NCBI GenBank assembly: GCA_035654135.1
Contig: DASRXN010000118.1
Span: 1-38,967, forward strand
Origin: Fen-999 sp035654135
Lineage (GTDB): Bacteria; Pseudomonadota; Gammaproteobacteria; Burkholderiales; Rhodocyclaceae
DNA: 38,967 nucleotides
Reading direction: 5' to 3'
Part shown: one piece after another, positions 15,309 to 23,990 of the stretch
How positions within the stretch are numbered: position 1 is the first letter of the stretch
Layout of the letters: each line of letters opens with the position of its first letter
The notes under the pieces: model-generated
The model's database searches: none
What the model was told of the DNA's origin: nothing
The model's input: the letters and a program-made list of their open reading frames with translations, nothing else
Position numbers and translations under genes: made by a program

Positions 15309-17639
15309 TCAGCGCGCGTGCCAGTAACGGTGGCGCGTTTGTCGCTCCGCCGTCGTGACGACGCCATGGCGGCCAAGAAGCACCGTCACTGCCCCATCCG
15401 CGTCGGTGCGATGCGGTTCGGTGCCGGCAGCCTCGAAGCGCTTGACGACTTCCGTGGCCGGATGGCCGAAGCGATTGCGGTAGCCAGCCGAGTAGATAGT
15501 CAGCCGTGGCTGCACGCCGGCAATGAATGCCGGCGTCGACGAACTGCGGCTGCCATGATGCGGTGGCACGAGAACTTCGGCGGCGACGTCCGCCCCATGC
15601 CTTGCCAGCAGGGCGGCCTCGTTGCGGGCCTCGATATCGCCAGTCAGCAGAACGGCGCCGCTGATCGCCGAGACCTTCAGCACGCAGGACAGATCGTTGC
15701 TCTTCGTCGCCACGGAATAATCGCCTTCGGTCGGGTGCAGCACATGGAAACGCACCCCATCCCACTCCCATGCCTCGCCGTCCACGCATTGCCGATGCGC
15801 CACGGGCAGAGCCGACAGCGGATGGCCCGCCGACACCGAGGTGAGCAGCAGCGCGGTCGGTATCGACTCCAGCACCGACTCGGCGCCACCCTCGTGGTCC
15901 TTGTCCTGATGGCTCACCATCATCGTGTCGAGTGCACGCACGCCGGCCGCCCGCAGGTAAGGCACTATGATGCGGTTGCCGCTGTTGGCGTCGGCCGAGA
16001 AGGCCGGGCCGGCGTCATAAAGCAGGTCGTGGCCGGCCGTCTGCACATGCACCGCCAGGCCTTGGCCGACGTCGAGTACGCGCACGATCGCCTCGCCCAC
16101 TGCGGGCCGCGGCACTGGGACAAATACCAGCGGCAGCAAGGCCACGATACCGATCCAGTGGGCCGGAAAGCCGCGCGGCATCAACAGCCAGCCAACGCCG
16201 GCAACGCCCAGCGCCACGGCCCAGCCCGGTGGCGCCTGCTGCTGCCAGACCGCCCAATCGGAGGCGGCAAGCCAGTCGAGCAGCAACATCAGTTCAGCGG
16301 TCAACCAATGGGCAAGCCACAGCAGCGGCTCGGCAAACGGCAAAGCACCCAACAGCGCCAGCGGCGTCACCAATAGGCTGATCACCGGGATGGCCACGGC
16401 ATTGGCCAGCGGCGACACCAGCGAGAATTGCTGAAACATGGCCAGCAGTGCCGGAATCATGCCTACGGTGACGGCCCACTGGGCGCGCCCCCAGGCCGCC
16501 AGCCAGTGGCCTTCGCCCAGGCGCCCGGTGCCGATGTAGAACAACAGGCCGACGGCGCCGAACGACAGCCAGAAGCCCGCCGCCAGCACTGCCCACGGAT
16601 CGAGCAGCAACACCAGCAGCAGCGCCAGCGCCAGCACCCGACTGACCACCGTCGTGCGGCCGGTCCAGAGCGCAAGCGCCACCACGGCCAGCATGTAGAG
16701 CGTGCGCTGGGCAGGCACGGCGAAGCCGGCGAGCAGGCAATAGGCCAGCGCGGAAAGAAAGCCCGCCGCTGCCGCGACCTTTTGCGCTGGCAGGCGCAAC
16801 ATCAATCGCGATGACCTACGCCAGCCCCAGCCGGCCAGCCAGGCGGCCAGGCCAGCCACCATGGTGACATGCAGGCCGGATACGCTCAACAAGTGCGTCA
16901 CGCCGGTGCGCGCAAACACTTGCCAGAGCTCTTGGTCGATTGCCCGCTGATCGCCGATGGCCAGCGCCACCAGCACTCCTGCATACGGCGCATCGCCGAG
17001 CGCGCGCTGGAAATGGTCGCGCAAGTGCTGGCGCAGACGTTCGATCACGTAACCCGGCGTCCGAACCAGATCGGCCAGCTTTCGATTGGTCTCGGCCTTG
17101 CGCACATAGCCGGTGGCCCGGACGTTCTGTTCGAACAGCCAGGCCTCGAAATCGAAACCATCTGGGTTCAGGTTGCCGTGCGGCCGCTTCAGCCGGACAG
17201 TCAGCGACCAGCGCTCGCCGGCCCTGATTTCCGGCAGGGCGTGAAAATCGTCGTCCTCCTGCGTGCGCCAGCCGCTATACCAGGCCAGCGATATTCTCGA
17301 CGGCACGGTACTGGTGGCATTCTCGACATCGAAGTCGAAGCGCAGGCCGTTGTCGAAACGCTGCGGCAGGCTGGCGACAACGCCGACAATGTCGACGTCG
17401 CGTCCCTCGACCGCTGTCGGCAGCGCATCGGCCAGACGATGCTGGGCCAGCCCGCCGGCCCAGGCGAAGCCCAGCAGGGCTGCGCCGGGCAGGAGCAACC
17501 AATGCCAGCAGCGCATGCCTGCGGCGATCAGGACAACGCCAGCCGTCAGCAGGAGACCCAGCGGACTGGCGGCCGGCAGTTCGGCAGAAAACTGCAGGGC
17601 CACGATTCCGGCAGCGAAGGCGAGGATGACGAAGCGCAT
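15309..17639 (-). CDS. comEC: ComEC/Rec2-family DNA internalization protein
   Basis: Inner-membrane channel protein of 776 residues that passes single-stranded DNA into the cytoplasm during natural transformation. An N-terminal hydrophobic part and soluble DUF4131-like domain are followed by the multi-helix competence domain (GVTHLLSVSGLHVTMVAG is the family signature) and a C-terminal metallo-beta-lactamase-like domain (LDVGQGLAVHVQT, SHQDKDHEGG, LVPPHHGSRSS). I start at 17639 (MRFVILAFAAG), the typical ComEC N terminus; ATG 17663 in frame would add eight residues. The frame is open far upstream, but there it merely runs antisense to pyrD. It is the only competence gene in the window. Confidence 0.93.
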   Translation of the reverse strand: MRFVILAFAAGIVALQFSAELPAASPLGLLLTAGVVLIAAGMRCWHWLLLPGAALLGFAWAGGLAQHRLADALPTAVEGRDVDIVGVVASLPQRFDNGLRFDFDVENATSTVPSRISLAWYSGWRTQEDDDFHALPEIRAGERWSLTVRLKRPHGNLNPDGFDFEAWLFEQNVRATGYVRKAETNRKLADLVRTPGYVIERLRQHLRDHFQRALGDAPYAGVLVALAIGDQRAIDQELWQVFARTGVTHLLSVSGLHVTMVAGLAAWLAGWGWRRSSRLMLRLPAQKVAAAAGFLSALAYCLLAGFAVPAQRTLYMLAVVALALWTGRTTVVSRVLALALLLVLLLDPWAVLAAGFWLSFGAVGLLFYIGTGRLGEGHWLAAWGRAQWAVTVGMIPALLAMFQQFSLVSPLANAVAIPVISLLVTPLALLGALPFAEPLLWLAHWLTAELMLLLDWLAASDWAVWQQQAPPGWAVALGVAGVGWLLMPRGFPAHWIGIVALLPLVFVPVPRPAVGEAIVRVLDVGQGLAVHVQTAGHDLLYDAGPAFSADANSGNRIIVPYLRAAGVRALDTMMVSHQDKDHEGGAESVLESIPTALLLTSVSAGHPLSALPVAHRQCVDGEAWEWDGVRFHVLHPTEGDYSVATKSNDLSCVLKVSAISGAVLLTGDIEARNEAALLARHGADVAAEVLVPPHHGSRSSSTPAFIAGVQPRLTIYSAGYRNRFGHPATEVVKRFEAAGTEPHRTDADGAVTVLLGRHGVVTTAERQTRHRYWHAR

Positions 17640-17690
17640 GTCAAGGGCATTCCCGACTGCCATTAGACCAGAAGTCCCGGACTTTTCCGC

Positions 17691-17696
17691 TAGAAT
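17691..17696 (+). promoter_or_regulatory. Candidate -10 of pyrD
   Basis: TAGAAT ends 9 nt before the pyrD ATG, so a transcript from it would have a leader of only about three nucleotides. No -35 and no Shine-Dalgarno sequence are seen in the 66-nt gap shared with the divergent comEC. Confidence 0.4.
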
Positions 17697-17705
17697 CCGC
17701 CGACG

Positions 17706-18761
17706 ATGCTGCCCTACTGCCTGGTCAAACCCTTCGTCTTCGCCCTCGATCCCGAGACGGCGCACGAATTGACGCTTGCCGGCCTCGCCGCCCTGCAAAA
17801 GACCGGGCTGGTACCCGCCTACCGGCCGTCGAAATCGGCGCCGGTCACGGTCATGGGGCTCGACTTCCCGAATCGCGTCGGTCTGGCCGCCGGCCTCGAC
17901 AAGAATGGTGATGCGATCGACGCCCTGGCCGGCTGGGGCTTTGGCTTCCTCGAAATCGGCACCGTCACGCCAAGGGCGCAACCGGGCAATCCGCGGCCGC
18001 GCCTGTTCCGGCTGCCGGAGGCCCAGGGCATCATCAACCGCATGGGCTTCAACAACCACGGCGTCGATGCGCTGGTCGAAAACGTCAAGGCAGCGCGCTT
18101 CAAGGGCATCCTCGGCATCAACATCGGCAAGAACTTCGACACGCCGATCGAGAATGCCGCCGACGACTACCTCGCCTGCCTCGACAAGGTCTACGCCCAC
18201 GCCAGCTACGTCACGGTCAACATCTCCAGCCCCAACACCAAGAATCTGCGGCAACTACAGGGCGAATCGGAACTCGACGCCCTGCTCGGCGCGCTCAAGG
18301 CCCGCCAGACGAAACTGGCGCAGCAGCATGGCCGCTACGTACCGCTGGCGCTGAAGATCGCCCCCGACCTCGACGAGGGGCAGATCGCCAATATCGCCGA
18401 CGCCCTGCGCCGGCACCGCATCGACGCCGTTGTCGCCACCAACACCACCCTGTCGCGCGAGGGCGTCGAGCATCTGCGCCACGGCCACGAGGCCGGTGGC
18501 CTCTCGGGCGCGCCGCTGTTCGAGAAGTCCACCGCCGTGTTGCGACGGCTGACTTTCGCCCTGGCCGGCGAGCTGCCGGTCATCGCCGCCGGCGGCATCA
18601 CCGACGGTGCCAAGGCGATGGCCAAACTCGAAGCCGGCGCAGCGCTGGTGCAGGTCTATTCCGGCATCGTCTATCGGGGACCCGACCTGATCAAGGAATG
18701 CATTCAGGCCACGGCCGCAACCGGGGCCGGCGGCACCGGGAAATCCCGCACGGCACAATAG
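17706..18761 (+). CDS. pyrD: Quinone-dependent dihydroorotate dehydrogenase (class 2)
   Basis: PyrD, 351 residues, oxidises dihydroorotate to orotate in pyrimidine synthesis and passes electrons through FMN to quinone. The amphipathic N-terminal helices that dock to the membrane are present (LVKPFVFALDPETAHELTLAGLAAL). FMN-barrel motifs follow: VGLAAGLDKNGD, EIGTVTPRAQPGNPRPRLFRL, NRMGFNN, NISSPNTKNLR with the class 2 catalytic Ser, LKIAPDL, ATNTT, SGAPL and the closing AAGGITDGAKAM and QVYSGIVYRGP. It diverges from comEC. There is no Shine-Dalgarno sequence before the ATG. Confidence 0.97.
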   Translation: MLPYCLVKPFVFALDPETAHELTLAGLAALQKTGLVPAYRPSKSAPVTVMGLDFPNRVGLAAGLDKNGDAIDALAGWGFGFLEIGTVTPRAQPGNPRPRLFRLPEAQGIINRMGFNNHGVDALVENVKAARFKGILGINIGKNFDTPIENAADDYLACLDKVYAHASYVTVNISSPNTKNLRQLQGESELDALLGALKARQTKLAQQHGRYVPLALKIAPDLDEGQIANIADALRRHRIDAVVATNTTLSREGVEHLRHGHEAGGLSGAPLFEKSTAVLRRLTFALAGELPVIAAGGITDGAKAMAKLEAGAALVQVYSGIVYRGPDLIKECIQATAATGAGGTGKSRTAQ

Positions 18762-18778
18762 ACAGGCGAACTTCAGGG

Positions 18779-18807
18779 TTGTCTAATGGACGGCAAACGG
18801 CGATAAT
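18779..18807 (+). promoter_or_regulatory. Candidate sigma-70 promoter of the rnf operon
   Basis: A -35 TTGTCT (18779-18784) and -10 GATAAT (18802-18807) are exactly 17 nt apart, 48 nt before the rnfA start, in the only sizeable gap (94 nt) ahead of the operon. Predicted start of transcription is near 18814. Confidence 0.6.
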
Positions 18808-18855
18808 TCGCGCCGTTCCCTCCCCGCCGGCTGAAGCTGGCCGGAAAACCCCGTT

Positions 18856-19440
18856 ATGACCAGCTACCTGTTCATCGTCCTCGGCGCCGTACTCGTCAAT
18901 AACGTCGTCCTCGTCCGCATCCTCGGGCTGTGCCCCTTCATGGGCGTCTCGAAGAAGCTGGAGACCGCCGTCGGCATGGGCGCCGCCACTACCTTCGTGC
19001 TGACCCTCGGTTGCGGCACCAGCTACGTCATCGATTCCTGGCTGCTGATCCCGAACGACCTCGAATACCTGCGCACACTGGCCTTCATCGTCACGATCGC
19101 GGCCATCGTCCAGTTGACCGAACTGGTCATCCAAAAGACCAGCCCTATGCTGCACCAGGTGCTTGGCATCTACCTGCCGCTGATCACCACCAATTGCGCC
19201 GTGCTGGGCATTCCGCTGCTCAACATCAGTCAGAAACACAACTTCGTCGAATCGCTGTTGTTCGGCTTCGGCAGTTCCATCGGTTTCACCCTGGCCCTGG
19301 TGCTGTTCGCCGGCTTGCGCGAGCGGCTCGACGGCGCCGACATCCCAAAAAATTTCCGTGGCACCGCCATCGGTTTCATCACCGGCGGCATCATGAGCCT
19401 GGCCTTTATGGGCTTTGCCGGCCTCGACAAGTACAAATAG
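18856..19440 (+). CDS. rnfA: Rnf electron transport complex subunit A
   Basis: RnfA (RsxA), 194 residues, integral membrane subunit of the ion-translocating Rnf complex. It has six hydrophobic helices and the family signatures NNVVLVRILGLCPFMGVSKK, LITTNCAVLG and LLFGFGSSIGFTLALVLFAGLRERL. The Cys in the first and fourth segments (GLCPF, TTNCAV) are the conserved pair thought to bind an intramembrane iron-sulfur centre with RnfE. It is first of rnfABCDGE; rnfB begins 1 nt after its stop. Confidence 0.97.
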   Translation: MTSYLFIVLGAVLVNNVVLVRILGLCPFMGVSKKLETAVGMGAATTFVLTLGCGTSYVIDSWLLIPNDLEYLRTLAFIVTIAAIVQLTELVIQKTSPMLHQVLGIYLPLITTNCAVLGIPLLNISQKHNFVESLLFGFGSSIGFTLALVLFAGLRERLDGADIPKNFRGTAIGFITGGIMSLAFMGFAGLDKYK

Positions 19441-19441
19441 G

Positions 19442-19999
19442 ATGTTCAGCGCCCTTTTCGTCATGGCGCTGGGCGCCGTCATCCTCGGCGCTGCCCTTGG
19501 CTATGCGGCGGTGAAATTCAGGGTCGAAGGCGATCCGCTGGTCGAGAAGATCGATAGCATCCTGCCGCAGACGCAGTGCGGACAGTGCGGCTTCCCGGGT
19601 TGTCGTCCCTATGCCGAAGCAATCGCCAAGGGCGAGGCCGACATCAACTGCTGTCCGCCCGGCGGCGAGGAGGGCATCAAGAAGCTGGCCGACCTGCTCG
19701 GCCGCGAGTTCAAGCCGCTGTCCGGCGAGCACGGCGTCGAGAAGCCCAAGAGCGTGGCCGTCATCGACGAAAATGTCTGCATCGGCTGCACCCTCTGCCT
19801 CCAGGCCTGCCCGGTCGACGCCATCGTCGGCGCCGCCAAGCAGATGCACACCATCGTCGCCGCACAGTGCACGGGTTGCGAGCTGTGCATCGAACCCTGT
19901 CCGGTCGATTGCATCGCCATGTTGCCGATCGCCGAAGCCGTCGACAACTGGAAATGGAAGTACCCGGTGTTCGACATCGCCCAGAGGCGCGCCGCATGA
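19442..19999 (+). CDS. rnfB: Rnf electron transport complex subunit B
   Basis: RnfB, 185 residues, membrane-anchored ferredoxin-like subunit. I start at ATG 19442, which gives the standard N-terminal helix (FSALFVMALGAVILGAALGYAA); the ATG-equivalent upstream overlaps rnfA. A four-Cys cluster motif follows (TQCGQCGFPGCRPYAEAI and CCPPGG), then two 4Fe-4S ferredoxin motifs, CIGCTLCLQACPVDAI and CTGCELCIEPCPVDCI. The stop overlaps the rnfC start (ATGA), so translation is coupled. Compact proteobacterial form without extra C-terminal ferredoxin domains. Confidence 0.97.
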   Translation: MFSALFVMALGAVILGAALGYAAVKFRVEGDPLVEKIDSILPQTQCGQCGFPGCRPYAEAIAKGEADINCCPPGGEEGIKKLADLLGREFKPLSGEHGVEKPKSVAVIDENVCIGCTLCLQACPVDAIVGAAKQMHTIVAAQCTGCELCIEPCPVDCIAMLPIAEAVDNWKWKYPVFDIAQRRAA

Positions 20000-21558
20000 G
20001 CCGTCGCTTGTTCAAGTTCCATGGCGGCGTCAAGCCGGCCTACAACAAGGAATCCTCGAACCACGAGCAGATTGCCGACGCACCGCTGCCTGCCGAGTTC
20101 GTCATCCCGCTGCACCAGAGCATTGGTGGCATCCCCCGCCCCGTGGTGAAAGCCGGCGAGCACGTACAGAAGGGGCAACTGATCGGCGGCCCGGACGGCA
20201 GCGTTTCATCCGCCGTGCATGCCTCGACCTCCGGCACCGTCAAGGCAGTCGAGATGCGGCGCATGCCGCACACCTCGGGCCTGTCGGCGCTCTGCGTCGT
20301 CATCGAACCGGACGGCAAGGACGAATGGATCGGGCATGCGCCTGTTCCGTGGCGGACAATGTCGCCAGGCGAAGTACGCAATGCCTTGCGCGATGCCGGC
20401 GTGGTCGGTCTCGGCGGGGCGGTGTTCCCCTCCCACCTCAAGGTCAATCCTGGCAAGGAAGGCCACCTTGACACACTGGTGATCAACGGTGCCGAATGCG
20501 AGCCTTTCATCACCTGCGACGACATGCAGATGCGCGAACGGCCGGATGGCATCATAAAAGGCGCGGCCATCCTGCGCGACCTGACCAAAGCCCGACAGGT
20601 ACTCATCGGCGTCGAAGACAACAAGCCGGAAGCCATCGCCGCCATGCGAGCCGCCGTCGAACGAATAGGCGCCGAGCGTATTGACGTCGTCGCCGTGCCC
20701 ACCCGTTACCCCGCTGGCGGCGCCAAGCAGCTGATCCGCGTCCTTACCGGCATCGAGGTGCCGCACGGCAAGCGCTCGACCGACTACGGCGTGCAGTGCT
20801 TCAACACAGGCACCGCCCATGCCATCTACGATGCGCTCGAACTCGGCCGGCCGATGATCTCGCGCATTGTCACCGTCGCCGGCAACGTCGAACGACCGCG
20901 AAACTACGAAGTCCGCTTCGGCACCCCGATGAAGGACGTCGTCGCCCTATGCGGCCCAAAGCCCGACACCGACAGGCTGATTATGGGCGGGCCGATGATG
21001 GGCTTTCGCATGCCCGGCGACGAAGTGCCCGTGGTCAAGGCCACCAACTGCATCCTGGTCGGATCGAAGGTGCTGTTCCCGCCACCGCCGCCGGAAATGC
21101 CCTGTATCCGCTGCGGCGAATGCGCCAAGGCCTGCCCGGCCGACCTGGCGCCCTTTGAGATGTACTGGTTCTCGCGGGCCAAGATTTTCGGCAAGGCGCA
21201 GGAATATCACCTGTTCGACTGCATCGAGTGCGGTTGTTGCGCCTACGTCTGCCCGTCGCGCATTCCCCTGGTCGATTACTACCGCTTCGCCAAGAGTGAA
21301 ATCTGGGCACGCGAACAGGAGAAGGAAGCCGCCGACGGTGCCCGCGAGCGCTACGAATTCCGCCTCGCCCGCGAAGAACGCGAAAAGCAGGAAAAAGCCG
21401 CCAGGCTGGCCGCCAAGGCCGCCGAAACCAAGGCCAAGCTGGCAGCTGCCGCCGTCGCCGGCGCCGAGGATGACCCGAAGAAAGCCCTGATTGCGGCCGC
21501 GCAGGCGCGCGCCGAACAGCAGAAAACCGCGGCGGAAACGAAAACCAATGCTGAATAA
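19996..21558 (+). CDS. rnfC: Rnf electron transport complex subunit C
   Basis: RnfC, 520 residues, peripheral NADH-side subunit. It begins SRRLFKFHGGVKPAYNKE, the usual RnfC start, with a biotinyl/lipoyl-like and SLBB region following. The NADH/flavin-binding core contains GLGGAVFPSHLK, INGAECEPFITCDD and RYPAGGAKQLI. Two 4Fe-4S motifs are CIRCGECAKACP and CIECGCCAYVCPSRIPL. The C terminus is a Lys/Ala/Glu-rich coiled tail of about 90 residues, much shorter than the long repeat tail of the E. coli protein. It overlaps rnfB by 4 nt and rnfD by 11 nt. Confidence 0.96.
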   Translation: MSRRLFKFHGGVKPAYNKESSNHEQIADAPLPAEFVIPLHQSIGGIPRPVVKAGEHVQKGQLIGGPDGSVSSAVHASTSGTVKAVEMRRMPHTSGLSALCVVIEPDGKDEWIGHAPVPWRTMSPGEVRNALRDAGVVGLGGAVFPSHLKVNPGKEGHLDTLVINGAECEPFITCDDMQMRERPDGIIKGAAILRDLTKARQVLIGVEDNKPEAIAAMRAAVERIGAERIDVVAVPTRYPAGGAKQLIRVLTGIEVPHGKRSTDYGVQCFNTGTAHAIYDALELGRPMISRIVTVAGNVERPRNYEVRFGTPMKDVVALCGPKPDTDRLIMGGPMMGFRMPGDEVPVVKATNCILVGSKVLFPPPPPEMPCIRCGECAKACPADLAPFEMYWFSRAKIFGKAQEYHLFDCIECGCCAYVCPSRIPLVDYYRFAKSEIWAREQEKEAADGARERYEFRLAREEREKQEKAARLAAKAAETKAKLAAAAVAGAEDDPKKALIAAAQARAEQQKTAAETKTNAE

Positions 21559-22576
21559 TTCGCCCTACTTCCGTCAGCCCGCCAGCGTCAGCAGCGTGAT
21601 GCTGCGTGTGCTGGCCGCCCTGATTCCCGGCATCGCCGTCTATGTCTGGTTCTTCGGCGCCGCCATCCTGATCCAGATCCTGCTCGCCTCCGCCGCCGCC
21701 CTCGCCGGCGAAGCCGCGATGTTGAAGATCCGCGGCAAGCCGGTGCTGCTGTTCCTCGCCGACGGCAGCGCGCTGGTCACCGCCTGGCTGATCGCCCTCA
21801 CCTTCCCGCCAATCGGCCCCTGGTGGCTGGTGGTACTCGCCACCCTGATTGCCATCGTGGTCGCCAAGCACCTCTACGGCGGCCTCGGCCAGAACCCGTT
21901 CAATCCGGCGATGGTGGCCTTCTGCGTCATGATCGTCGCCTACCCGCAACTGATGTCGCAGTGGCCAGCGGTTGGCTTCACGGATTTCTCCGCTCAACTG
22001 GGCGCGATTTTCGGCGAGCGCCACCTCGATGCCATGGTCATGGCGACGCCGCTCGATACCCTGCGCACGGCCCTGCACACGGCCGAGGCGAAGGCGACGG
22101 TGGCTGGCGTGTTCGGCAGCAACGCCGCGTTCGGCAACATCGGCGGCAAGGGCTGGGAGTGGGTCGCCGTCGCCTACCTGCTCGGCGGCCTCTGGCTGAT
22201 CCAGCAGCGCATCATCACCTGGCACATGCCGGCCGCGTTTCTGGGTACGCTGGCGCTGATCGCAGGCATTGCCAGCACCGCCGGTCCCGACAAGCTCGCT
22301 GGCCCGCTCTTCCACATCCTCACCGGCGGCGCCATGCTCGGCGCCTTCTTCATCGTCACCGACCCGGTGTCGGGAGCCACCACGCCAAAGGGCAAGCTAA
22401 TTTTCGCCGCCGGCATCGCCCTCCTTACCTGGATCATCCGCGTCTTCGGCGCCTATCCGGACGGCATCGCCTTCGCCACGCTGCTGATGAACATTTGCGT
22501 GCCGCTGATCGACATGGCAACCCAGCCGCCGGTCTTCGGCCACAAGAACGACGGCAAGGAAGGGGGCAAGCCGTGA
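21548..22576 (+). CDS. rnfD: Rnf electron transport complex subunit D
   Basis: RnfD, 342 residues, multi-helix membrane subunit that carries a covalent FMN. Start chosen at 21548 (MLNNSPYFRQ), inside the last codons of rnfC. Family signatures are LYGGLGQNPFNPAMV, LAGGVWL-like GGLWLIQQR, GAFFIVTDPVSGATTPKG and FGAYPDGIAFA. By comparison with the E. coli protein (SQATPLD) the FMN-bearing Thr should be T167 in DAMVMATPLD. Here the usual Ser/Thr three residues before that Thr is Val. It overlaps rnfG by 4 nt (GTGA). Confidence 0.96.
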   Translation: MLNNSPYFRQPASVSSVMLRVLAALIPGIAVYVWFFGAAILIQILLASAAALAGEAAMLKIRGKPVLLFLADGSALVTAWLIALTFPPIGPWWLVVLATLIAIVVAKHLYGGLGQNPFNPAMVAFCVMIVAYPQLMSQWPAVGFTDFSAQLGAIFGERHLDAMVMATPLDTLRTALHTAEAKATVAGVFGSNAAFGNIGGKGWEWVAVAYLLGGLWLIQQRIITWHMPAAFLGTLALIAGIASTAGPDKLAGPLFHILTGGAMLGAFFIVTDPVSGATTPKGKLIFAAGIALLTWIIRVFGAYPDGIAFATLLMNICVPLIDMATQPPVFGHKNDGKEGGKP

Positions 22577-23289
22577 GCGAAGACCGCGTGCCCGATCCGC
22601 TCGCCCCCATCGAGGTTCCGCCACCGGCCGAAGCGTCCGTTGTCCGCATCTCCTCGCGCACGGCGACCATCCTGCTGCTATTCACCCTGACCTTCACGGC
22701 CCTGATGGCGGCGACCTATTTCGCCACCAAGCCGGCCATCGAGGCCAGTGCCCGCGCCGAGAAAATGAAACTGATCGGCGAGGTTCTGCCGAAGTCGGGC
22801 TACGACAACGACCTGCTCGCCGATGGCGTCAGCCTGCCGCCGATGCCCGCGCTCGGTCTTGACGACGTTTCGACCGTCTACCGGGCCCGCAAGGATGGCA
22901 CACCGGTCGCCATGGTGGTCGAGGCGGCAGCGCCGGACGGCTATTCCGGGCGCATCGGTCTGCTGCTGGCGATCGGCGCCGACGGGCGCCTGCTGGCCAT
23001 GCGTGTCACCGATCACAGGGAAACGCCGGGGCTCGGCGATTACATAGACCCCAAGAAGGACAAAAACAAGACCAGTCCCTGGATCGGCCAGTTCGACCGC
23101 AAGGGTTTCGAGGACATCAATCCCGAGCAATGGAAGGTGAAGAAGGACGGCGGCATGTTCGACGCCCATGTCGGCGCCACCATTTCCGCCCGTGCAGTCA
23201 CCAATGCCAGCGGGCGAGCGCTTGCTTGGGCCGGGGAACGGCGGGAAAAGCTGTTCGCGCTGCCTGCGGCAGCGAAATTCGAGGAGTGA
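22573..23289 (+). CDS. rnfG: Rnf electron transport complex subunit G
   Basis: RnfG, 238 residues, periplasmic flavoprotein subunit with an N-terminal anchor helix (TATILLLFTLTFTALMAATYF) and an FMN-binding domain. Start is a GTG overlapping the rnfD stop; no ATG lies near. Conserved stretches are GYSGRIGLLLAIGADGRL and VTDHRETPGLGD. The FMN acceptor is expected at T203 in DAHVGATIS; the residue before GAT is Val200 instead of the usual Ser/Thr, while G201, A202, T203 and S205 are kept. The N-terminal 25 residues before the anchor are Pro-rich and longer than in E. coli. Confidence 0.95.
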   Translation: MSEDRVPDPLAPIEVPPPAEASVVRISSRTATILLLFTLTFTALMAATYFATKPAIEASARAEKMKLIGEVLPKSGYDNDLLADGVSLPPMPALGLDDVSTVYRARKDGTPVAMVVEAAAPDGYSGRIGLLLAIGADGRLLAMRVTDHRETPGLGDYIDPKKDKNKTSPWIGQFDRKGFEDINPEQWKVKKDGGMFDAHVGATISARAVTNASGRALAWAGERREKLFALPAAAKFEE

Positions 23290-23293
23290 GTCC

Positions 23294-23965
23294 ATGAGTG
23301 TCTATCGCGACATCACCTACAACAGCCTGTGGAAGCAGAATCCGATCCTGGGCCAGGTACTGGGCCTGTGCCCGACGCTCGCCATCACCACCAGTTTCAT
23401 CAACTCGTTCAGCCTCGGCCTGGCCACCACCTTCGTCATGGCCATGTCGAACTTCGCCGTCTCCGCGCTGCGCTCCTTCATCCCCTTCGAGATCCGCATT
23501 CCGGTGTTCATCCTGATCATCGCTGCGCTGGTCACTGTCGTCGACCTGGCCATGAACGCGTGGCTGCACGACATTTATCTCGTCCTGGGCATCTTCATTC
23601 CGCTGATCGTCACCAACTGCATCGTGCTGGCACGCGTCGAGGCCTATGCCGCCAAAAATCCCGTCCTCGCCTCGACCTGGGACGGCGCCATGATGGGTAT
23701 CGGCCTTACTCTGGTGCTGGCTGTGCTTGGTATCGTGCGAGAGTTGTTCGGCCAGGGCACGTTGCTTTCGGGCATCGAGATGATCATTCCCGGCACCGAG
23801 GCGATCCGGTTGCTGCCCGAGGACTATCCGGGTTTTCTGGTCGCCGTCCTGCCGCCCGGCGCCTTCTTCGTCCTCGGCCTGCTGATCGCCGGCCGTAACT
23901 GGCTCGATGCGCGTGCCAACGAGAAGGCCCGCCAGCACCTGCTTCAGGCACAAGCCCACGCCTGA
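23294..23965 (+). CDS. rnfE: Rnf electron transport complex subunit E
   Basis: RnfE, 223 residues, six-helix membrane subunit, homologous to RnfA. It starts at ATG 23294, 4 nt after rnfG, at SVYRDITYNSLWKQNPILGQVLGLCP. The conserved Cys of GLCPTLAIT and VTNCIVLARVEAYAAKN match the iron-sulfur ligands shared with RnfA. A typical closing segment PPGAFFVLGLLIAGRNWLD follows. It closes rnfABCDGE; nnr starts 25 nt further on. Confidence 0.96.
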   Translation: MSVYRDITYNSLWKQNPILGQVLGLCPTLAITTSFINSFSLGLATTFVMAMSNFAVSALRSFIPFEIRIPVFILIIAALVTVVDLAMNAWLHDIYLVLGIFIPLIVTNCIVLARVEAYAAKNPVLASTWDGAMMGIGLTLVLAVLGIVRELFGQGTLLSGIEMIIPGTEAIRLLPEDYPGFLVAVLPPGAFFVLGLLIAGRNWLDARANEKARQHLLQAQAHA

Positions 23966-23978
23966 TGCCGACGGCGGC

Positions 23979-23984
23979 TACAAT
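23979..23984 (+). promoter_or_regulatory. Candidate -10 of nnr
   Basis: TACAAT ends 6 nt before the nnr ATG. A transcript from it would start at the start codon. No -35 is seen. It may equally be chance in the short rnfE-nnr gap. Confidence 0.3.
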
Positions 23985-23990
23985 GCCGCC

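Noticed and set aside
14318..15358. A 346-codon plus-strand frame across ffs and the hydrolase
   Set aside because: It is antisense to a hydrolase with a full catalytic triad and to the SRP RNA. No protein family is recognisable.
17640..18254. N-terminal extension of the comEC frame by about 200 codons
   Set aside because: It runs antisense through pyrD, and the translated part resembles no protein. ComEC proteins begin at the MRFVILAF-type helix.
21035..22315. A 426-codon minus-strand frame over rnfC and rnfD
   Set aside because: Antisense to two rnf genes with conserved motifs; no family or start signal.
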